A stretch of DNA of 64,000 bases from Ilyomonas limi. GTDB lineage: Bacteria; Bacteroidota; Bacteroidia; Chitinophagales; Chitinophagaceae. Shown in pieces: positions 37,427 through 46,901 of this stretch. The notes beneath the pieces were generated by a model. That model did not search any database and was not told the origin of the DNA. It saw only the letters and a list, made by a program, of their open reading frames with translations. Within the stretch, counting starts at the first letter, position 1. Every line of letters begins with the position of its first letter. Both the position numbers and the translations under genes were made by a program. The stretch covers positions 240,398-304,397 of the forward strand of contig NZ_SZQL01000005.1 of NCBI RefSeq assembly GCF_005233845.1, given 5' to 3'.

Positions 37427-37525
37427 TTTAACGCTGAGGATTTAGGAACGCTGCGTTTATGCGGATAGAATAAGTATCCTCTGCATAAACACTATTCACT
37501 TGTATTCTCTGCGGTGAGCGTAAAA
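37427..37525. repeat. Palindromic repeat of the CTCTGCGGTGA type
   Basis: TTTTAACGCTGAGG at the left and CGGTGAGCGTAAAA at the right (ends near 37525) are imperfectly inverted, as are GCGTTTATGCGGATA and TATCCTCTGCATAAAC in the centre. It fills the gap between two converging genes. It resembles the repeat at 11676-11766. Confidence 0.5.
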
Positions 37526-38680
37526 CTACTTTCCCTTTCTAATTGCTCTTCCCTTTTGCAAGGCCGGGTTACCGTACTTGTTTTTCACAGCATCGATGGC
37601 TTTATATAAATTAGCCTTCTTATCAAAGTCTTCAAACAAACTACCCTGCATAGCATGCGAAGTTAAATCGCTTAAGCGCACGCCAAGCAGCCGTACCGGT
37701 TGCCCCCTGCGATACAACTGGTGAAATAATTGTCTGGCAGCTTCAATAAATTCATCATCTTTAAACGTATAATCAATACTTGCCTGTCGCGAAGTGGTTT
37801 CAAAATCGGGATAACGGATTTTTACGGCAATGCAACCTGCAAGCTTTTCATCTTGGCGCAGCTCATGTGCCACTTTTTCGGTCATACGAACGAGTTCGCT
37901 CAGCAAAAAATTAATATCGGCACTAAACTCATGAAAAGTGTTTTCGGTAGAGATGGATTTTGCTTCGTGTTCGTTGATTACTTCGCCATCGTGCTGTCCG
38001 TTGGCTTTTTGCCAAAGCTCGGCACCCCATTTACCCAACTGTTCTTCCAGTGCTTCGGGCGAATAGTTGAGGATGTCTTTGATATAGTGAATATTTAATG
38101 CCTTTAATGCAGCAAACGTTTGCTTACCAACACCAGGAATTTTGTTTACCGCAAGTTGACCCAAAAACACCTTTTCCATGCCAGGCTGAATAAATAAGTA
38201 ACCGTTCGGTTTGGCTTCGTCCGTTGCAATTTTTGCCACCAGTTTATTACTGGCAAGACCAAACGAAATAGGTAGTTTGGTTGTATCAATAATTTCCTGA
38301 CGGAGGGCGATAGTCCATTGATACACATCAAAAAACTTGTCCATCCCGGTGAGGTCAATATAAAACTCATCAATAGAGGCCTTTTGAAAAAGCGGTGCCT
38401 TGGCAGCAATGATGTCAGTGACCAGTCTGGAGTAATGGCTGTATGCACCGCGTGTTCCTTTTACTACTATGGCGTTGGGACAAAGCTGTAACGCTTTTGC
38501 CATAGGCATGGCACTATGCACCCCAAACTTACGCACTGCATAGCTGGCTGCAGCAACAACGCCTCTTTCGCGGCTGCCACCTACTATCACCGGCTTGTCT
38601 TTCAATGCAGGGTTTTGCAGCACTTCTACACTTACAAAAAAAGAGTCTAAATCGAAATGGGCAATATAGCGTTGCGGCAT
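37526..38680 (-). CDS. dinB: DNA polymerase IV
   Basis: A 384-residue Y-family translesion polymerase. Catalytic acidic residues are in HFDLDSFFVSVE and ASIDEFYIDLTG; the fingers motif is AASYAVRKFGVHSAM, and the helix-hairpin-helix is in VNKIPGVGKQTFAAL. Near the C-terminus QGSLFED matches the clamp-binding pentapeptide QxSLF. No lesions. Single-gene unit; an SOS-box was not searched for by computation. Confidence 0.95.
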   Translation of the reverse strand: MPQRYIAHFDLDSFFVSVEVLQNPALKDKPVIVGGSRERGVVAAASYAVRKFGVHSAMPMAKALQLCPNAIVVKGTRGAYSHYSRLVTDIIAAKAPLFQKASIDEFYIDLTGMDKFFDVYQWTIALRQEIIDTTKLPISFGLASNKLVAKIATDEAKPNGYLFIQPGMEKVFLGQLAVNKIPGVGKQTFAALKALNIHYIKDILNYSPEALEEQLGKWGAELWQKANGQHDGEVINEHEAKSISTENTFHEFSADINFLLSELVRMTEKVAHELRQDEKLAGCIAVKIRYPDFETTSRQASIDYTFKDDEFIEAARQLFHQLYRRGQPVRLLGVRLSDLTSHAMQGSLFEDFDKKANLYKAIDAVKNKYGNPALQKGRAIRKGK

Positions 38681-38974
38681 ATGTGATTGAATGATAACTG
38701 ATAAAACGAATAGTAAAATAACTGATTTTGCCGATAGTAAAAGAAAATAAAAACCGGTAGCACTAATATTGAGAGCGTAAGGGAAATGATAACTGGTAAA
38801 GGGCTGGCAGGGAAAGATAGTTAAATAAAAAGGATAAATTTTAAGTGCCTATATGTTGATCAGGGCAAACGCATTAAAACTGGTTAGAGGTATTGAGCAC
38901 TTTTAAGAGATAATCTTTATCCCAGCCACTATTTGCCTGATGTGAATAACTCCTTTTAATGTGTTTGCCCTGCG

Positions 38975-39662
38975 TTATATACCGCGCAATATGGTGGCTC
39001 TTTTATAACTGGTAAAATCGTGGCCGGTGCGTATGCGGAGTTGTGTAAAAATTTCGCATAGCGCAGCCTGTTGTTTTTCCTCGAGTTCTTCCTGCGTAAT
39101 GGGAATTTCTACGGTACCATGTGGTCTTTATAGGTAATTATTTTATTAGGAATTTCGACTGCGTTCAATATCTCATCTACCAACTCGGTAGCAATAGCAT
39201 TGCGCGGCATATCGGAATACTCGGCTTCGCGCGGGTTTTGCACAAATACAACGCCGCCGTTTTCCTTTACGCGCTTTAAGTCCATCGAGCCATCAGCGCC
39301 GGTACCCTATAGTACTACTGCCACGGCTCGTGGCCCGGTCGTATCTGCCAGCGTACGAAAGATATCTATCGGCGCACGGCGTTCCTCAACAGTATGAATT
39401 TGCTCTACGGCAATGTTCCGGCCCGTCATTTTAGGCTGCCGTTGGGCGGCACCATATATGCATAGTCAGGTTCTACCTGTACTTTCTCCGTTGCTTTCGA
39501 TACTGCCAGTGCGCATACTGCCTGCAGCTCAGCCGTAAGCTGGCTGTCGTAGTCGGGCGAGAGATGCAGGATTACTACATAAGCAATACCACTGTTGGCA
39601 GGCACATGCCCAAAAAAGTCCTTGAGTGCCTGTACACCGCCGGCAGATGCTCCGAGGCACAC
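38975..39662 (-). pseudogene. Decayed CheB-CheR methylesterase/methyltransferase gene
   Basis: Three reading frames together spell the start of a CheB-CheR fusion. Frame 1 (39662-39426): CLGASAGGVQALKDFFGHVP to VPPNGSL, the CheB active-site Ser start. Frame 2 continues MTGRNIAVEQIHTVEERRAPIDIF to AVVL, then a TAG at 39307-39309 where the family has Ser of LSGTG, then GTGADGSMDLKRV and DMPRNAIATELVD. Frame 3 (about 39115-38975): LRIRTGHDFTSYKRATILRG, the CheR N-domain start, then a stop. The CheR methyltransferase and PAS/kinase parts are absent. Confidence 0.88.
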
Positions 39663-39697
39663 CAGTAAGAATTGCAGAATAATGGTCCTCTATTCAG

Positions 39698-40195
39698 CTA
39701 CTTATAATAATGCTCATCCAAATAAAAATAGCCGTTGGACTTTTGCCAGTACCAGTACTTTTTCATAAATACATAATAAGTGCCGCGGCTATTCTTTTTT
39801 TGTAGTGCAGTGGGCACATATAAAATGCGCGGTGGTATTTGCCCATAACGATAGGAGAGAGTTTTAAGTTCGGCGGGTGTATAGGCGCGGGCATTGGAAT
39901 TGTTTAAGATGGATTTGGACGCGTCAGGTGGCAGATCTTCTTCTTTTACTGCAAAGTTGCCCCGCGCATCTACAATAATCATAGGTTTTGCAACGGCTGC
40001 CGGTGCTGCAGGGGCTGTCGTCGTTCCTTCCGCTGCTTCTGCTGAATCCAGCAAGGGCTTTACCGGCTCGTTTGTCGTAGTTGTCGTTGTGGTGGTAGGG
40101 GTAGTAGTTGTAGTTTTACTTGCAGCAGTTGTTTTGCGGCTGCAACCTACGGTTATAACAACGAGCAGCAGCAGGAGAGACGAAAATAGTTTCAT
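39698..40195 (-). CDS. Lipoprotein with poly-threonine linker
   Basis: A 165-residue predicted lipoprotein starting at ATG 40195 (MKLFSSLLLLL); lipobox ITVGC. A stretch of 13 Thr with one Pro (about residues 29-42) and an Ala/Pro/Thr segment form a long linker, followed by a small domain with MIIVDARGNFAVKEEDLP and many Tyr/Trp at the end (YYVFMKKYWYWQKSNGYFY). I do not recognise the domain. It lies between the CheB-CheR remnant and a 144-residue protein gene. Confidence 0.65.
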   Translation of the reverse strand: MKLFSSLLLLLVVITVGCSRKTTAASKTTTTTPTTTTTTTTNEPVKPLLDSAEAAEGTTTAPAAPAAVAKPMIIVDARGNFAVKEEDLPPDASKSILNNSNARAYTPAELKTLSYRYGQIPPRILYVPTALQKKNSRGTYYVFMKKYWYWQKSNGYFYLDEHYYK

Positions 40196-40289
40196 TAATA
40201 CCAAAAATTTATACCGCTCAGTCTTCTAATTTCATGCCAGCACCTGAAATACATGTACTTAGATTAACTAATAAGAAGTTATTATGCAA

Positions 40290-40315
40290 AACAGCCCGTA
40301 AAATGCAGGGCTGTT
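40290..40315 (-). terminator. Intrinsic terminator after the 144-residue protein gene
   Basis: AACAGCCC (40290-40297) pairs with GGGCTGTT (40308-40315) and on the minus strand is followed by TTGC and AT-rich sequence. It lies 36 bp after the stop codon. Confidence 0.7.
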
Positions 40316-40351
40316 GTTTAATTAAAAGCTTTTTCGAGACAAAGGCTGATA

Positions 40352-40786
40352 TTATTCAGTAATGCCTTTGATGGGCATTGGAAAAAGAAAATATTCAAAT
40401 ACGCTGTTATGCGCTTTGGCAACATAGTTGGTGAAGGTTTGCATACCGTGACGCATAGCCGTTGCATATTCGGGTCCCAACCTGGCAATAATATCATTTA
40501 TCCTGGCTATTTCCTGCTTAATGGCTTGTTCGCGTGCTGCCTTACCTTTCGGCAAGGCGTTATCCAGTTCTGCTATATTTTGCTCAAATACTTCGTCGGA
40601 TTTATTATAAAAAGCGGCGAGTATCGGATTACATTTATACGTTTTAATATGCGACAACTTAACAGCGGCTTTTCGTTCCGTTTCATCCATACCGCCGTCG
40701 TGGTTGGCAGCCAGCAACGAAATGTATGCCGGCAGTTTATATAATTGCTCTTTTTCGTCGTTGGTAAGCATCGCCATGTAATTCAT
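40352..40786 (-). CDS. Hypothetical helical protein
   Basis: A 144-residue soluble protein, all-helical, beginning MNYMAMLTNDEKEQLYKLPAYISLLAA. The HDGGMDETERKAAVKL loop resembles the acidic loop of TerB-type helical bundles (compare 10154-10582). Function unknown. It may share a transcript with the membrane protein upstream (62 bp gap). Confidence 0.6.
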   Translation of the reverse strand: MNYMAMLTNDEKEQLYKLPAYISLLAANHDGGMDETERKAAVKLSHIKTYKCNPILAAFYNKSDEVFEQNIAELDNALPKGKAAREQAIKQEIARINDIIARLGPEYATAMRHGMQTFTNYVAKAHNSVFEYFLFPMPIKGITE

Positions 40787-40848
40787 AGTAAAACGTCTTT
40801 AATACAAATGGTACAAATCATTTTCTATGCACATTGTAAACGATAGGA

Positions 40849-41277
40849 TTAATCGTTGTACAATGTATCGTGTGTGGTGAGATAGGGAATAAAAAAGGTA
40901 AGCAGTAAACCCGTTACCGCTACTGTACCCAGCAGCAGTCCCCTGAATTCCTGGTTCTCCATAGCATTGCTGGAGCGCATTACGTGCAGGCTGCCATAAA
41001 AGCAAAAAATAGTGAGTATGAGAAAAATAACGATGTACACAATGTTGCCATACTTCGTAAGCTTATTGAGGAAAAAGTAAATAATACCTGCTATTGTAAA
41101 TAACAGCATGGTAGCAAAAATGATAGAAGAAACATTGATAAAATCGGAAGGATAAAACTCAGCAAAGTCACGGTAAAAGAAGTCGTACGCAAGATTAATG
41201 AGTGTTGCAATAATACCGGCAAATACACCTGTCAATAAAGTTTTGGAAAGTCTTGTCTGTGGATAATCGTGGTTCAT
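40849..41277 (-). CDS. Four-helix membrane protein, unknown
   Basis: A 142-residue inner-membrane protein with four predicted helices (about 12-30, 45-68, 75-95, 110-133). No family recognised with certainty. It lies 44 bp downstream of the ClC gene on the same strand. Confidence 0.7.
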   Translation of the reverse strand: MNHDYPQTRLSKTLLTGVFAGIIATLINLAYDFFYRDFAEFYPSDFINVSSIIFATMLLFTIAGIIYFFLNKLTKYGNIVYIVIFLILTIFCFYGSLHVMRSSNAMENQEFRGLLLGTVAVTGLLLTFFIPYLTTHDTLYND

Positions 41278-41320
41278 AAATTGTATATTTTTTTAATTGA
41301 ATTTTTTTGTTTAAATAATA

Positions 41321-43219
41321 TTATGCATCTGCCTCTTTCCTTCGCTGCTGCATCAGCGTGCGTCCCCTTACTATCAGGCGCATCGTTCGCCTTGGCAGCG
41401 AAATAGAGGTATGATAATAATTGTCTTTTCTGTGCATATCACTATATGCCTTCAGGATGTCCGGTGCGGTAATGACACCGGCAATTTTGTTCTTTTCCTC
41501 TTTACTCAGCACGGCAATCACATCCATACCAGTGCGCCCCATTATTTCGCTTGCATCACTTACCGGCTGATCTTCTAATACCACCGGATTGTAGGCTGTC
41601 ATTACATCCTTTACAGAGGCATTTTCGTCAATTGTTTCGTCGAATAGTTTTTCTCTTTGTACATAGCCATTAAAGTTTTCCTCTTCATCAGCCACCACAA
41701 AGAATTTATTGCTGCTTTTGTCTATATTTTCTTTACTCCACGTACGCAGTTCATCAATGCTATTATCGGCACTTATTATTACCGGTTCATCCTCCATAAC
41801 ATCGCCCACATTTATATTTTGTAAAACATCAGGTGTAAAAGCATCAGGAGCTCGCACACCGCGTCTCAGAATTTTTTCAGTCATAATGCTGCCTTTCAGC
41901 ATAAAGAACGACACAAAATAAGCGGCGGTACATGCCCCTAAAAGTGGTAAAAGTCCGTGTGGCTGGGCCGTGGTTTCAAAGGCAAATATGATGCTGGTGA
42001 GTATAGCCCGTGATGCGCCGGCAAACATGGCTGCCATACCAATGAGTGCGGCGGTAGCAATATTGATGTGTGTACCAGGTAAAACGTAGAGCACACCCAA
42101 GCCCAGCAACGCACCCAGACCTCCGCCGATAGTAAACAAAGGCGCCAGCGTACCGCCGGAAGTGCCACTGCCGAGGGATATAACCCACGATAAATATTTA
42201 AGCAGGCAAAGCGATAATAACATGGCTACAGGCAGCTTGCCGGTAAGCAGGCTGGTAATGTTATCGTAGCCCACACCCATCGTATGAGGTGCAAAATAAC
42301 CGATCACACCAACGGCTATGGCACCAATTGCAGGCCACCACATCCAGTGGACAGGTAATTTTTCAAACATGTCTTCTACCCAATATACCGATTTGGACAC
42401 CCAGGAAGCTACTACCCCCACCACAGCACCCATCAGCACGTAAGTTGCCAGTGCAGCATTGCCGGGTACCGGTATTTCGGGCATACTAAACACCGGCTCG
42501 TTGCCAAAAAAGATTAAGTGCATGGCTGCGCCAGCCGCACAGGAGAGCGCTACGGGTATAATAGAGCGTGGCGAAAACTCAAACAATAACAACTCGATAG
42601 CTAACATTACGGCTGCTACCGGACTGCCAAAAATAGCAGCCATACCTGCACAGGCACCAGCAGCCAGCATAATTTTCCGCTCACTGGCAGAAATGCGCAT
42701 AACCTGTCCGGCTACCGAACCCAGCGCTCCACCAGTAGCTATAATTGGACCTTCGGCGCCAAACGGACCGCCGGTACCAATGGAAATGGCCGCAGATATG
42801 GGCTTTAAAAAGGTAATAATCGGTGCTATTTTACTTTCGTTTGTAATAATATTCTCCATTGCCTCGGGTATGCCATGTCCTCTGATGGCTGCAGAGCCAA
42901 AACGTGCCATAATACCTACGATAATGCTACCGATAATGGGCACAAAGATCACCATCCAGCCCCAATGGTTGCCGGCAGGCGAGGAAGGTTCAAAAGAAAA
43001 CTGCTTGTAAAAAGCAATATTGGTGATAAGCTGGATGAGTAAAACCAATACTTTAGCAATTACGCCTATAATGATAGCATTTACTACTGCCTGCAAGCTC
43101 AAAAAAAACACCCTGCCCGAAAGGTGCGGTTTTTCGGGTAAAGTATTGTCGGTATTATCAAAGGTGCTGTTTAAAGAAGGGGATACCGGGATGGCGGATG
43201 TTTTTGCTCGCGTACTCAT
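41321..43219 (-). CDS. ClC-family chloride channel/transporter with CBS domains
   Basis: A 632-residue membrane protein. The channel part (about 30-440) has the three anion-site motifs in modified form: GHGIP, GAEGP (with the gating glutamate) and GGTLAP after GSGTSGG. Two CBS domains follow (about 475-600; DVMEDEPVIISADNSIDEL and DVMTAYNPVVLEDQPVSDA), which may sense adenine nucleotides. The gating glutamate suggests an H+/Cl- exchanger as well as a channel is possible. Divergent from the Crp/Fnr gene. Confidence 0.93.
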   Translation of the reverse strand: MSTRAKTSAIPVSPSLNSTFDNTDNTLPEKPHLSGRVFFLSLQAVVNAIIIGVIAKVLVLLIQLITNIAFYKQFSFEPSSPAGNHWGWMVIFVPIIGSIIVGIMARFGSAAIRGHGIPEAMENIITNESKIAPIITFLKPISAAISIGTGGPFGAEGPIIATGGALGSVAGQVMRISASERKIMLAAGACAGMAAIFGSPVAAVMLAIELLLFEFSPRSIIPVALSCAAGAAMHLIFFGNEPVFSMPEIPVPGNAALATYVLMGAVVGVVASWVSKSVYWVEDMFEKLPVHWMWWPAIGAIAVGVIGYFAPHTMGVGYDNITSLLTGKLPVAMLLSLCLLKYLSWVISLGSGTSGGTLAPLFTIGGGLGALLGLGVLYVLPGTHINIATAALIGMAAMFAGASRAILTSIIFAFETTAQPHGLLPLLGACTAAYFVSFFMLKGSIMTEKILRRGVRAPDAFTPDVLQNINVGDVMEDEPVIISADNSIDELRTWSKENIDKSSNKFFVVADEEENFNGYVQREKLFDETIDENASVKDVMTAYNPVVLEDQPVSDASEIMGRTGMDVIAVLSKEEKNKIAGVITAPDILKAYSDMHRKDNYYHTSISLPRRTMRLIVRGRTLMQQRRKEADA

Positions 43220-43251
43220 GTAGATAGAAAATATATTTTGGGCTGCAAAGG

Positions 43252-43267
43252 TATTCTATATAGAATA
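43252..43267. promoter_or_regulatory. 16-bp perfect palindrome near the ClC gene start
   Basis: TATTCTATATAGAATA is an exact palindrome 32 bp upstream of the ClC start codon, in the intergenic region shared with a Crp/Fnr regulator. It does not match a classical Fnr or Crp box; as AT-rich palindromes arise by chance this is only a candidate. Confidence 0.35.
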
Positions 43268-43366
43268 TATTTACAGTTAAATTTAGTTTATTTATCACAA
43301 AACCTATTCCACATAGCATATTTTTTAACTTAATTTGAGCTATAAAATATCTTGTGCTAATTTATT

Positions 43367-44059
43367 ATGAATAAAACAAAGACCAGTTGTGATGTGCAAA
43401 GCTGCTTTATGTGCCAGGGTTGTATGCCCGATTGGCTGCAGTTGATGGCTATTCATAAGAAAAACCTGCATTTCAGAAAAGGCGAACTCATTTTTAAAGA
43501 GGGACAGCCGATAGAAGGCATCTATTTTTTGTATAAAGGAAAAGTAAAAGTGCATAAACATTGGGGACAAGAGAAAGAATTAATTATACGGTTTGCAACG
43601 AATGGTGATATTGTTGGACATCGCGGGTTTGGCAGCAATGCTACCTATCCGGTTTCTGCTACGGCGCTGGAGCCAACTATTATTTGTTTTGTAGAAACCG
43701 ACTTCTTCCTTTCTACGCTCAACATCAATCCTCAACTCACTTTTAAGCTAATGCTATTTTATGCAAGTGAGTTGCAGGCTGCCGAACACCGCATGAGCAA
43801 CCTGGTGCACATGGATATGAAAGGGCGTATTGCAGATAGCTTACTGATGCTTAAAAATCAGTTTGGATTGGACGAAGATGGGAATATTAACATCATCATC
43901 AGCCGGCAAGACCTTGCATCTTTTGCCGGTGCCAGCTACGAAAGCATTTTCAGGATTATGAATGAACTGGTGAATGATAAAATTATAGCCGTACAGGAAA
44001 AGAATATTAAAATTCTCAATGAGCTACAATTGCAGGCTTATACGGCAGCGGCAGTGTGA
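43367..44059 (+). CDS. Crp/Fnr-family regulator with N-terminal Cys cluster
   Basis: A 230-residue regulator: a cyclic-nucleotide-binding-like sensor domain (about 30-140; FKEGQPIEGIYFLYKGKVKVH) and a C-terminal winged helix (about 155-225; ISRQDLASFAGASYESIFRIMNEL with the recognition helix). Four cysteines at residues 8, 13, 16 and 19 stand before the sensor domain, which may bind an Fe-S cluster or sense redox state. It lacks E. coli Fnr spacing, so ligand and signal are inferred only. Divergent from the ClC gene. Confidence 0.9.
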   Translation: MNKTKTSCDVQSCFMCQGCMPDWLQLMAIHKKNLHFRKGELIFKEGQPIEGIYFLYKGKVKVHKHWGQEKELIIRFATNGDIVGHRGFGSNATYPVSATALEPTIICFVETDFFLSTLNINPQLTFKLMLFYASELQAAEHRMSNLVHMDMKGRIADSLLMLKNQFGLDEDGNINIIISRQDLASFAGASYESIFRIMNELVNDKIIAVQEKNIKILNELQLQAYTAAAV

Positions 44060-44237
44060 GATGATAGGTTTCGGAGAGAAACTCTGCGCTTTAGGCTGCG
44101 AGTTACGGGCTTTTGAACTAAGAACAGACAGTACTACTTGATTGAAAATGCTATAAAACCCTTGTGCGCGGGAAGACACGCGCAACGGCAGCAATTGTTT
44201 ATGGTTTATATAAATGGAAAGCTATTTGAAATGCTTT

Positions 44238-44276
44238 AACGCCTTAGCCAGTTTTTTTATCACCGGTAAAGGCGTT
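44238..44276. terminator. Hairpin between converging crp-like and hisS genes
   Basis: AACGCCTT (44238-44245) pairs with AAGGCGTT (44269-44276), followed by TTCTG on the plus strand. It could end either transcript. Confidence 0.45.
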
Positions 44277-44333
44277 TTCTGTTGGTGAAGAACATCAACA
44301 GCGGCGAAAAATGAAAAGTGTTGTTGAAATACT

Positions 44334-45701
44334 TTAAACAGTAAACTTAAAGTCAGTTAATTCTTCCTGCGGAATAGTTTGCTGAACGCCGGTTTGCAAG
44401 GATTTAATAACACAGGTTTTTGCCTCCATTTCTTTACTGCCAATAATCACTACAAAAGGAATATTCTTCTTTTCGGCGTATTTAAATTGCTTATCGAATT
44501 TGGCTGTTTCCGCGTATAACTCAGCCGGAATATTATTGCTGCGTAACTGCTGCATTAATGCAAAAGCAACTTTGCTTTCCGCTTCACCTAAATTAAAAAA
44601 CAGCACACGCGTACCGGTGGCAATATCAGCCGGAAAAAGCTGTAATTCTTCCATTACATCATATATTCTATCCACCCCAAAAGAAATACCTACACCAGGC
44701 AGGTTGGGCACACCAAACAAACCAGTTAAATCGTCATAGCGTCCGCCACCACCAATGCTACCCATTTGTACACCTTTCGCTTTTACTTCAAAGATGGTTC
44801 CTGTGTAATAGTTAAGTCCGCGTGCAAGCGTGAAGTCAGTAATAAGTTGTTCGTTGACAGATGGCGGAAGAAAGTTGATCATATATTCTAATTCTTCGAT
44901 GCCTTTTTTGCCCCATTCGTTATTACCGAGCAATGCTTTAACCTGGGCTATTTTTTCTTCGTTGCTGCCGGCGATAGATAAATACTGCTCAATAATACCT
45001 ACCTGCTCCATGTTTAACCCTCTTTCGCTCAATTCTTCTTTTACTTTAGTCAATCCTATCTTATCCAGCTTATCAATTGCCACTGTGATGTCAACCAAAC
45101 TATCGCTGCCACCGCATATCTCTGCCAGCGCAGCAAGAATCTTGCGGTTGTTGATTTTGATTTCTACCTCAATGCTCAGTCTTTTAAAAACATCAGCATA
45201 CAAGGCAGCCAGTTCTACTTCATTCAGCAACGAATAGCTTCCAACTACATCAGCATCGCATTGGTAAAATTCGCGGTAGCGACCTCTTTGCGGGCGATCG
45301 GCACGCCACACCGGCTGAATTTGATAACGCTTAAAAGGAAAAGATAACTGTCCGTAATTCATGGCTACATAGCGTGCAAACGGAATAGTGAGGTCGTAAC
45401 GCAAGGCACGCTCCGTGAGATGTCTATCATTTTTGCCGTGCAAAATATTTTCAAATGCAGCAGTTGCTTTTGCTGTATTTTTCGGGTCGTTCAAACCATT
45501 ATTTAATACCTTAAAAATTAGTTTATCACCTTCTTCGCCGTATTTACCCATAAGTGTCTCCAGGGTTTCCATAGCAGGCGTTTCCAGCGGCTGAAAGCCA
45601 TAGTTCTCAAATATATTGCGAATGGTGGCAAAGATAAAATGACGCTTGCGTACAGTAGCAGCGCCAAAGTCGCGCATGCCCTGCGGTATAGAAGGTTTCA
45701 T
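44334..45701 (-). CDS. hisS: Histidine-tRNA ligase
   Basis: A 455-residue class II synthetase. N-terminal GMRDF, motif 2 in RPQRGRYREFYQCDADV, the histidine-binding LARGLNYYTGTIFEV and motif 3 GISFGVDRIYDVME are intact. A C-terminal anticodon-binding domain follows (FFNLGEAES... to the end). It begins 6 bp downstream of the tyrosine phosphatase stop codon; both genes are on the minus strand, so they probably share a transcript. Confidence 0.96.
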   Translation of the reverse strand: MKPSIPQGMRDFGAATVRKRHFIFATIRNIFENYGFQPLETPAMETLETLMGKYGEEGDKLIFKVLNNGLNDPKNTAKATAAFENILHGKNDRHLTERALRYDLTIPFARYVAMNYGQLSFPFKRYQIQPVWRADRPQRGRYREFYQCDADVVGSYSLLNEVELAALYADVFKRLSIEVEIKINNRKILAALAEICGGSDSLVDITVAIDKLDKIGLTKVKEELSERGLNMEQVGIIEQYLSIAGSNEEKIAQVKALLGNNEWGKKGIEELEYMINFLPPSVNEQLITDFTLARGLNYYTGTIFEVKAKGVQMGSIGGGGRYDDLTGLFGVPNLPGVGISFGVDRIYDVMEELQLFPADIATGTRVLFFNLGEAESKVAFALMQQLRSNNIPAELYAETAKFDKQFKYAEKKNIPFVVIIGSKEMEAKTCVIKSLQTGVQQTIPQEELTDFKFTV

Positions 45702-45707
45702 AAATGT

Positions 45708-46178
45708 TTAAACAGTTTCTTTTGTGCCGTATTTTTGTATAATGTTGTCGCAGGCTTTATCTATCAGGTGATACACTTCGTGGTAGCCCGGCTCGGCGCC
45801 ATACCACGGGTCTTGCACGTTGCGGTTTTCACCGGGATACAATTCGTTAAGCAATAAATCTACTTTAGACGGATCCCAGAGGTTGCCGCTGATGCGTTTT
45901 ATCTCATTGTAATTTTCCGAATCCATTACATAAATTTTATCATACTCCTGTATGAAATTTCTTTTATACAGGCGCGCACGTTGGTCGCAGATATCAACAC
46001 CATTCAGCTTTGCTACTTTTTGCGATAAACGATGCGGCGGCTCGCCGGTGTGATAGCCGCCGGTACCCGCACTTTCTACTATCCAGTTCAGTCCTGCGTT
46101 TTTTGCTTTATATTTTAAAATGCCTTCTGCCAGCGGGCTGCGGCAGATATTGCCAAGGCAAACCATTAACACTTTCAT
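45708..46178 (-). CDS. Low-molecular-weight protein tyrosine phosphatase
   Basis: A 156-residue phosphatase starting at ATG 46178 (MKVLMVCLGNICRSPLAEG). The P-loop CLGNICRS contains the catalytic Cys and Arg, and DPWYG contains the general-acid Asp. A longer frame upstream is not supported by the family. Such enzymes often act on regulatory or capsule-assembly tyrosine kinases; none is nearby. It precedes hisS. Confidence 0.93.
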   Translation of the reverse strand: MKVLMVCLGNICRSPLAEGILKYKAKNAGLNWIVESAGTGGYHTGEPPHRLSQKVAKLNGVDICDQRARLYKRNFIQEYDKIYVMDSENYNEIKRISGNLWDPSKVDLLLNELYPGENRNVQDPWYGAEPGYHEVYHLIDKACDNIIQKYGTKETV

Positions 46179-46901
46179 GCATGCAAAGATAACCGGAGAT
46201 TTGGGGAGATAAAGGGAGATTTTCAGGACGAAGAATGTTAACGCTTTAAGCATTGCTTTAAATAAAAAAGCATGGAGGTTTATTACTTTTATGCGTTCTT
46301 TCTCACTTTCTACCTGTCTTTTGCAAATATGATAAAGCTCAAACTCAACAAAACGTTTATAAGATTTTTGAAACAAATAAGAGCTACTGTTGTTTTGCAG
46401 AACAATTGCTTTGATATTAACTCCTGAACAATATTTTTGATACGCTTCACTATCTTTTCATTCATACTGCAAGGTTTATTTAGTTTTTAATTTTGTAAAA
46501 AAGGCAAACCTTATTTTTATTTTCTCTTTTTATGGTGGTGATCTTTCTTGCAAACTGCGCAAACGGTTGCTTGCTTTTATAGCACAGAAGAATAATAAAT
46601 TTACCGCTATCTTACCTGGCTAATATTATAAAAAGTATTGTGCAGACATGTTTTGGCGATGGGACATTTTTTAAAAAGCAATCATTGCTGATGGAGCGCC
46701 ATTAAGTAAAGTATTGATTTAAAAAACTAAAAAGATAGTTGGTATAAAAGTATTTTGTTAATAGGCATTTGTAATATGGGCAAATTGTTTAACAGAGAAA
46801 AAGATTTTTTTGTTATCAATTTTACATACCTGCTATCATGAATTAAAAAATTGAATTTTGTACAGAAAGATTGCTTGAAAAACTAATTGGAATATAACCG
46901 T
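46179..46901. other. AT-rich gene-free region upstream of the sigma factor gene
   Basis: About 720 bp without a convincing coding frame. It must hold the promoters of the phosphatase-hisS operon (left) and the sigma-factor gene (right). I see no strong hairpin or repeat here. Confidence 0.5.

Noticed and set aside
39200..39397. Plus-strand 65-codon frame in the CheB-CheR remnant
   Set aside because: It is the antisense of recognisable CheB sequence and has no own features.
46179..46376. 66-residue N-terminal extension of the tyrosine phosphatase
   Set aside because: The P-loop of the family lies within 20 residues of the start, as with ATG 46178; the extension is AT-rich noncoding sequence.
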